DNA of 64,000 bases from the NCBI GenBank assembly GCA_040756995.1, contig JBFLYK010000011.1, forward strand, positions 92,575 to 156,574, read 5' to 3'. Of the stretch, positions 62,027 through 64,000 are shown piece by piece; within the stretch, counting starts at the first letter, position 1; every line of letters begins with the position of its first letter. The notes beneath the pieces were generated by a model that was not told the DNA's origin, ran no database searches, and saw only the letters and a program-made list of their open reading frames with translations. Source of the stretch: BP-133 sp040756995. Lineage in GTDB: Bacteria; Actinomycetota; Acidimicrobiia; IMCC26256; BP-133. The translations under genes and the position numbers were made by a program.

Positions 62027-64000
62027 ATGGACGCACCCCGCCGCCGAGGCGTGCGCGCCGCTCTCACGGGCCGCCCCGTGCCCACGCTGGTCCGCATGGC
62101 GTGGCGGGCCGACCGCGGTGGCACGGCCGCCATCTTCCTGGCCAGCTTCTTCAAGGCCGCCGCCAACATCGGCGCCATGGTCACTATCGGTCTGCTGGTC
62201 GACGCCATCATCAACGACGGCGGCATCAGCGGCTCGAAGCCCTGGATCGCCCTGGCCTCGGTGGCCGCCATCTTCCTCGTGCAGCGGGTGGCCTTCCCCT
62301 TCCTCGACCCCGCCATCGAGAGCCTGGAACACCGGCTCACGATCCTCGTCCAGCAGCGGGTCATGGCCCCGCTCCTGCGGCCGGTCACGATCGGCCACCT
62401 GGAGGACCCGGAGGTGGCCGACCAGCTGCGCCTCGCCCAACAGGTCGGCTCGGAGAACTTCTCGGCCCAGCAGGCCCTCGGCGCCATGAGCGACCTCATC
62501 AGCATGCGGCTGGCCTCGACGGCGGCCGGGGTCATCCTCTTCACCTGGCAGTGGTGGGGGCCCGTCGCCCTGCTCGGCGCCTGGCTCGTCTCCCGGGGCT
62601 GGTACCGGATCCAGATGGGCACGCTGGTCACCTCTATGGAACGCAACACCCCGTCGCTGCGGAAGGCGGAGTACGTCGGCGAACTGCTGCTCGGCGGCAC
62701 GGCGGCCAAGGAGTCACGGATCTTCGGCCTCGGGCCGTGGCTGCTGCACCGGTTCGAGAGCCAGTGGACCTGTGGAATGCAGGAGGTGTGGGCCGGCCGG
62801 CGCCGGGGCCGCCTCGGGACAGTCATCACCGCCGGTGTGCTGTTCGGGGCCCACGTCGTCGTCCTCGGGGCGCTGGTGCGGGCGGCCCTGCGGGGCGAGT
62901 TCAGCGTGGGCTGGGTCTTCATCTACTGCCAGGTGGCGCTGATGATGGCCGGCTTCGGGTTCAACCCCGAGATGGAGTATGTGCTCCAGATGGCCGCCGC
63001 CCCCATGCCCCACATCACCGCCATCGAGCGCCGGGTCGAGCAGGCGGAGAGCAACTTCAGCCGGGGCGTTCGCCATCCCGGCGGGGCGCCGATCGAGTCG
63101 ATCCGCTTCGAGGGCGTCAGCTTCGCCTATCCGACGTCGGACCGGCCCGTCCTCGACGACCTCGACCTCGTGATCCGGGCCGGGCAGTCGCTGGCCATCG
63201 TCGGTGAGAACGGCGCCGGGAAGACCACCCTGGTCAACCTCCTGTGCGGCTTCTACGAGCCGACCCTGGGCCGCATCCTGGTGGATGGCGTCGACCTCGG
63301 CGAGATCGACAAGCGGGCCTGGCAGCGCCGCATCGCCGCCGTGTTCCAGGACTTCGCCAAGTACCCGCTCACGCTGCGGGAGAACGTCGTCCTCGGTCAC
63401 CCCGGCCGGGCGGCCGACTACGAGACCCGCATCCGGGCCGGCCATCGGGCCGGCATCATCGAGCTGGTCGAGTCGCTGCCCCAGAACTGGAACACCGTCC
63501 TGTCGAAGAAGTTCGAGGGCGGCACCGACCTGTCCGGCGGGCAGTGGCAGCGGGTGGCGCTGGCCCGGGCGATGTTCGCCCTGGAGTGCGGCGCCGGGGT
63601 CCTCGTCCTCGACGAGCCGACCGCCAACCTCGACGTGCGGGCCGAAGCGGCGCTCTACGACCGGTTCCTCGACCTGACCGCCGGGCTGACCACCATCGTC
63701 GTCTCCCACCGCTTCTCGACGGTCCGCCGGGCCGACAAGATCGTCGTGCTCGAAGGGGGCCGCATCGTCGAGGCGGGTACCCACCGGGAGCTGATGGCCC
63801 TCGGCGGCCGCTACGCCCGGATGTTCGAGCTCCAGGCCCGCTACTACGCCGAAGGTCCGGAGTGGGCGCCCCCGCCGGAGCCGGCCAAGCCGGCCCCGGG
63901 TCCCAAGCGGACCGCCCCCGTCAAAGCCGCCACCGCGGCCAAGGCCACCCCCGCTCCCAAGCGCGCCGCCGCTCCCGCGCCGAATGCCGCCGTCGCCAAG
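62027..64000 (+). CDS. ABC exporter (permease-ATPase fusion), right end cut by window
   Basis: At least 658 residues from ATG 62027, open to the window end. Six predicted TM helices lie in residues ~30-310 (AAIFLASFFKAAANIGAMVT, VILFTWQWWGPVALLGAWLV). The ATPase domain has Walker A GENGAGKTT (Lys399), signature LSGGQ (502-506) and Walker B VLVLDEPTA (Asp529-Glu530), with TTIVVSHRFSTVRRADKIVV. The C-terminus becomes Ala/Pro/Lys-rich. There is no N-terminal C39 peptidase, so it exports but does not cleave leaders. Likely exporter of the lanthipeptide. Confidence 0.92.
   Translation, partial: MDAPRRRGVRAALTGRPVPTLVRMAWRADRGGTAAIFLASFFKAAANIGAMVTIGLLVDAIINDGGISGSKPWIALASVAAIFLVQRVAFPFLDPAIESLEHRLTILVQQRVMAPLLRPVTIGHLEDPEVADQLRLAQQVGSENFSAQQALGAMSDLISMRLASTAAGVILFTWQWWGPVALLGAWLVSRGWYRIQMGTLVTSMERNTPSLRKAEYVGELLLGGTAAKESRIFGLGPWLLHRFESQWTCGMQEVWAGRRRGRLGTVITAGVLFGAHVVVLGALVRAALRGEFSVGWVFIYCQVALMMAGFGFNPEMEYVLQMAAAPMPHITAIERRVEQAESNFSRGVRHPGGAPIESIRFEGVSFAYPTSDRPVLDDLDLVIRAGQSLAIVGENGAGKTTLVNLLCGFYEPTLGRILVDGVDLGEIDKRAWQRRIAAVFQDFAKYPLTLRENVVLGHPGRAADYETRIRAGHRAGIIELVESLPQNWNTVLSKKFEGGTDLSGGQWQRVALARAMFALECGAGVLVLDEPTANLDVRAEAALYDRFLDLTAGLTTIVVSHRFSTVRRADKIVVLEGGRIVEAGTHRELMALGGRYARMFELQARYYAEGPEWAPPPEPAKPAPGPKRTAPVKAATAAKATPAPKRAAAPAPNAAVAK

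Overview
The window is 64 kb of very high-GC DNA with strong G/C third-position codon use. It most likely comes from an actinobacterium, probably of class Acidimicrobiia. Pointers are coenzyme F420 genes (cofD, cofE), a MurA with Asp in place of the fosfomycin-target Cys (as in mycobacteria), an LpdA-type flavoprotein, an LCP-family ligase and LPxTG-tailed secreted proteins. The assignment to class is inference. Positions 48571-48580 are a 10-N gap, preceded by an implausible G/C homopolymer stretch, so adjacency across that point is a scaffold claim.

Region 1 (1-7400) is the right-hand part of an integrative mobile element. On the minus strand it has the start of a TrwC/MobF relaxase running off the left edge, a ParA/CpaE-like ATPase, a small regulator-like protein, a ParB-like protein and a small orphan. 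On the plus strand it has a small orphan, a helix-turn-helix/SSB fusion, a two-zinc-finger protein, an excisionase, an HTH protein and a tyrosine integrase whose end abuts the 3' end of secA. Candidate oriT hairpins and shared operator palindromes are present.

Region 2 (7420-13666) is a core block: secA, a LuxR-type response regulator, long-form hpf, a FlgM-like protein and comF, then a secreted beta-propeller.

Region 3 (13685-21477) reads leftward: a large membrane protein, phosphomannomutase, Trm112-like protein, PGI/PMI-like SIS protein, a RuBisCO-like protein and MtnA. The last two suggest methionine salvage.

Region 4 (21611-24511) has three related secreted LPxTG-tailed proteins. It is followed by a DUF6788-type protein, a CPBP protease, a strong small-RNA candidate and ftsH.

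Region 5 (28050-33153) holds a thioredoxin-like protein, a 27-residue-repeat coiled-coil protein, cofD, cofE and a secreted protein. Region 6 (33474-41231) has an atypical response regulator and a surface-glycan set (epimerase, sugar-nucleotidyltransferase, GT2, GT4, RmlD-like, LCP).

Region 7 (41299-56500) is housekeeping: pabB/pabC-like, birA beside a biotin-carboxylase/BCCP alpha subunit, an LpdA-like reductase, two enoyl-CoA hydratases, a MeaB GTPase, a NifU-like protein, murA, a hydrolase, an S9 peptidase and glpX.

Region 8 (56680-64000, cut by the right edge) is the most novel part: a lanthipeptide cluster. A three-domain lyase-kinase-cyclase synthetase overlaps an S9-family peptidase; then come two 60-61-residue precursor genes with nearly identical unusual cores, a terminator, and an ABC exporter. 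The cyclase keeps the Zn ligands of class IV enzymes, while the leaders look like class III leaders. Several interspersed hairpin repeat families also occur across the window.
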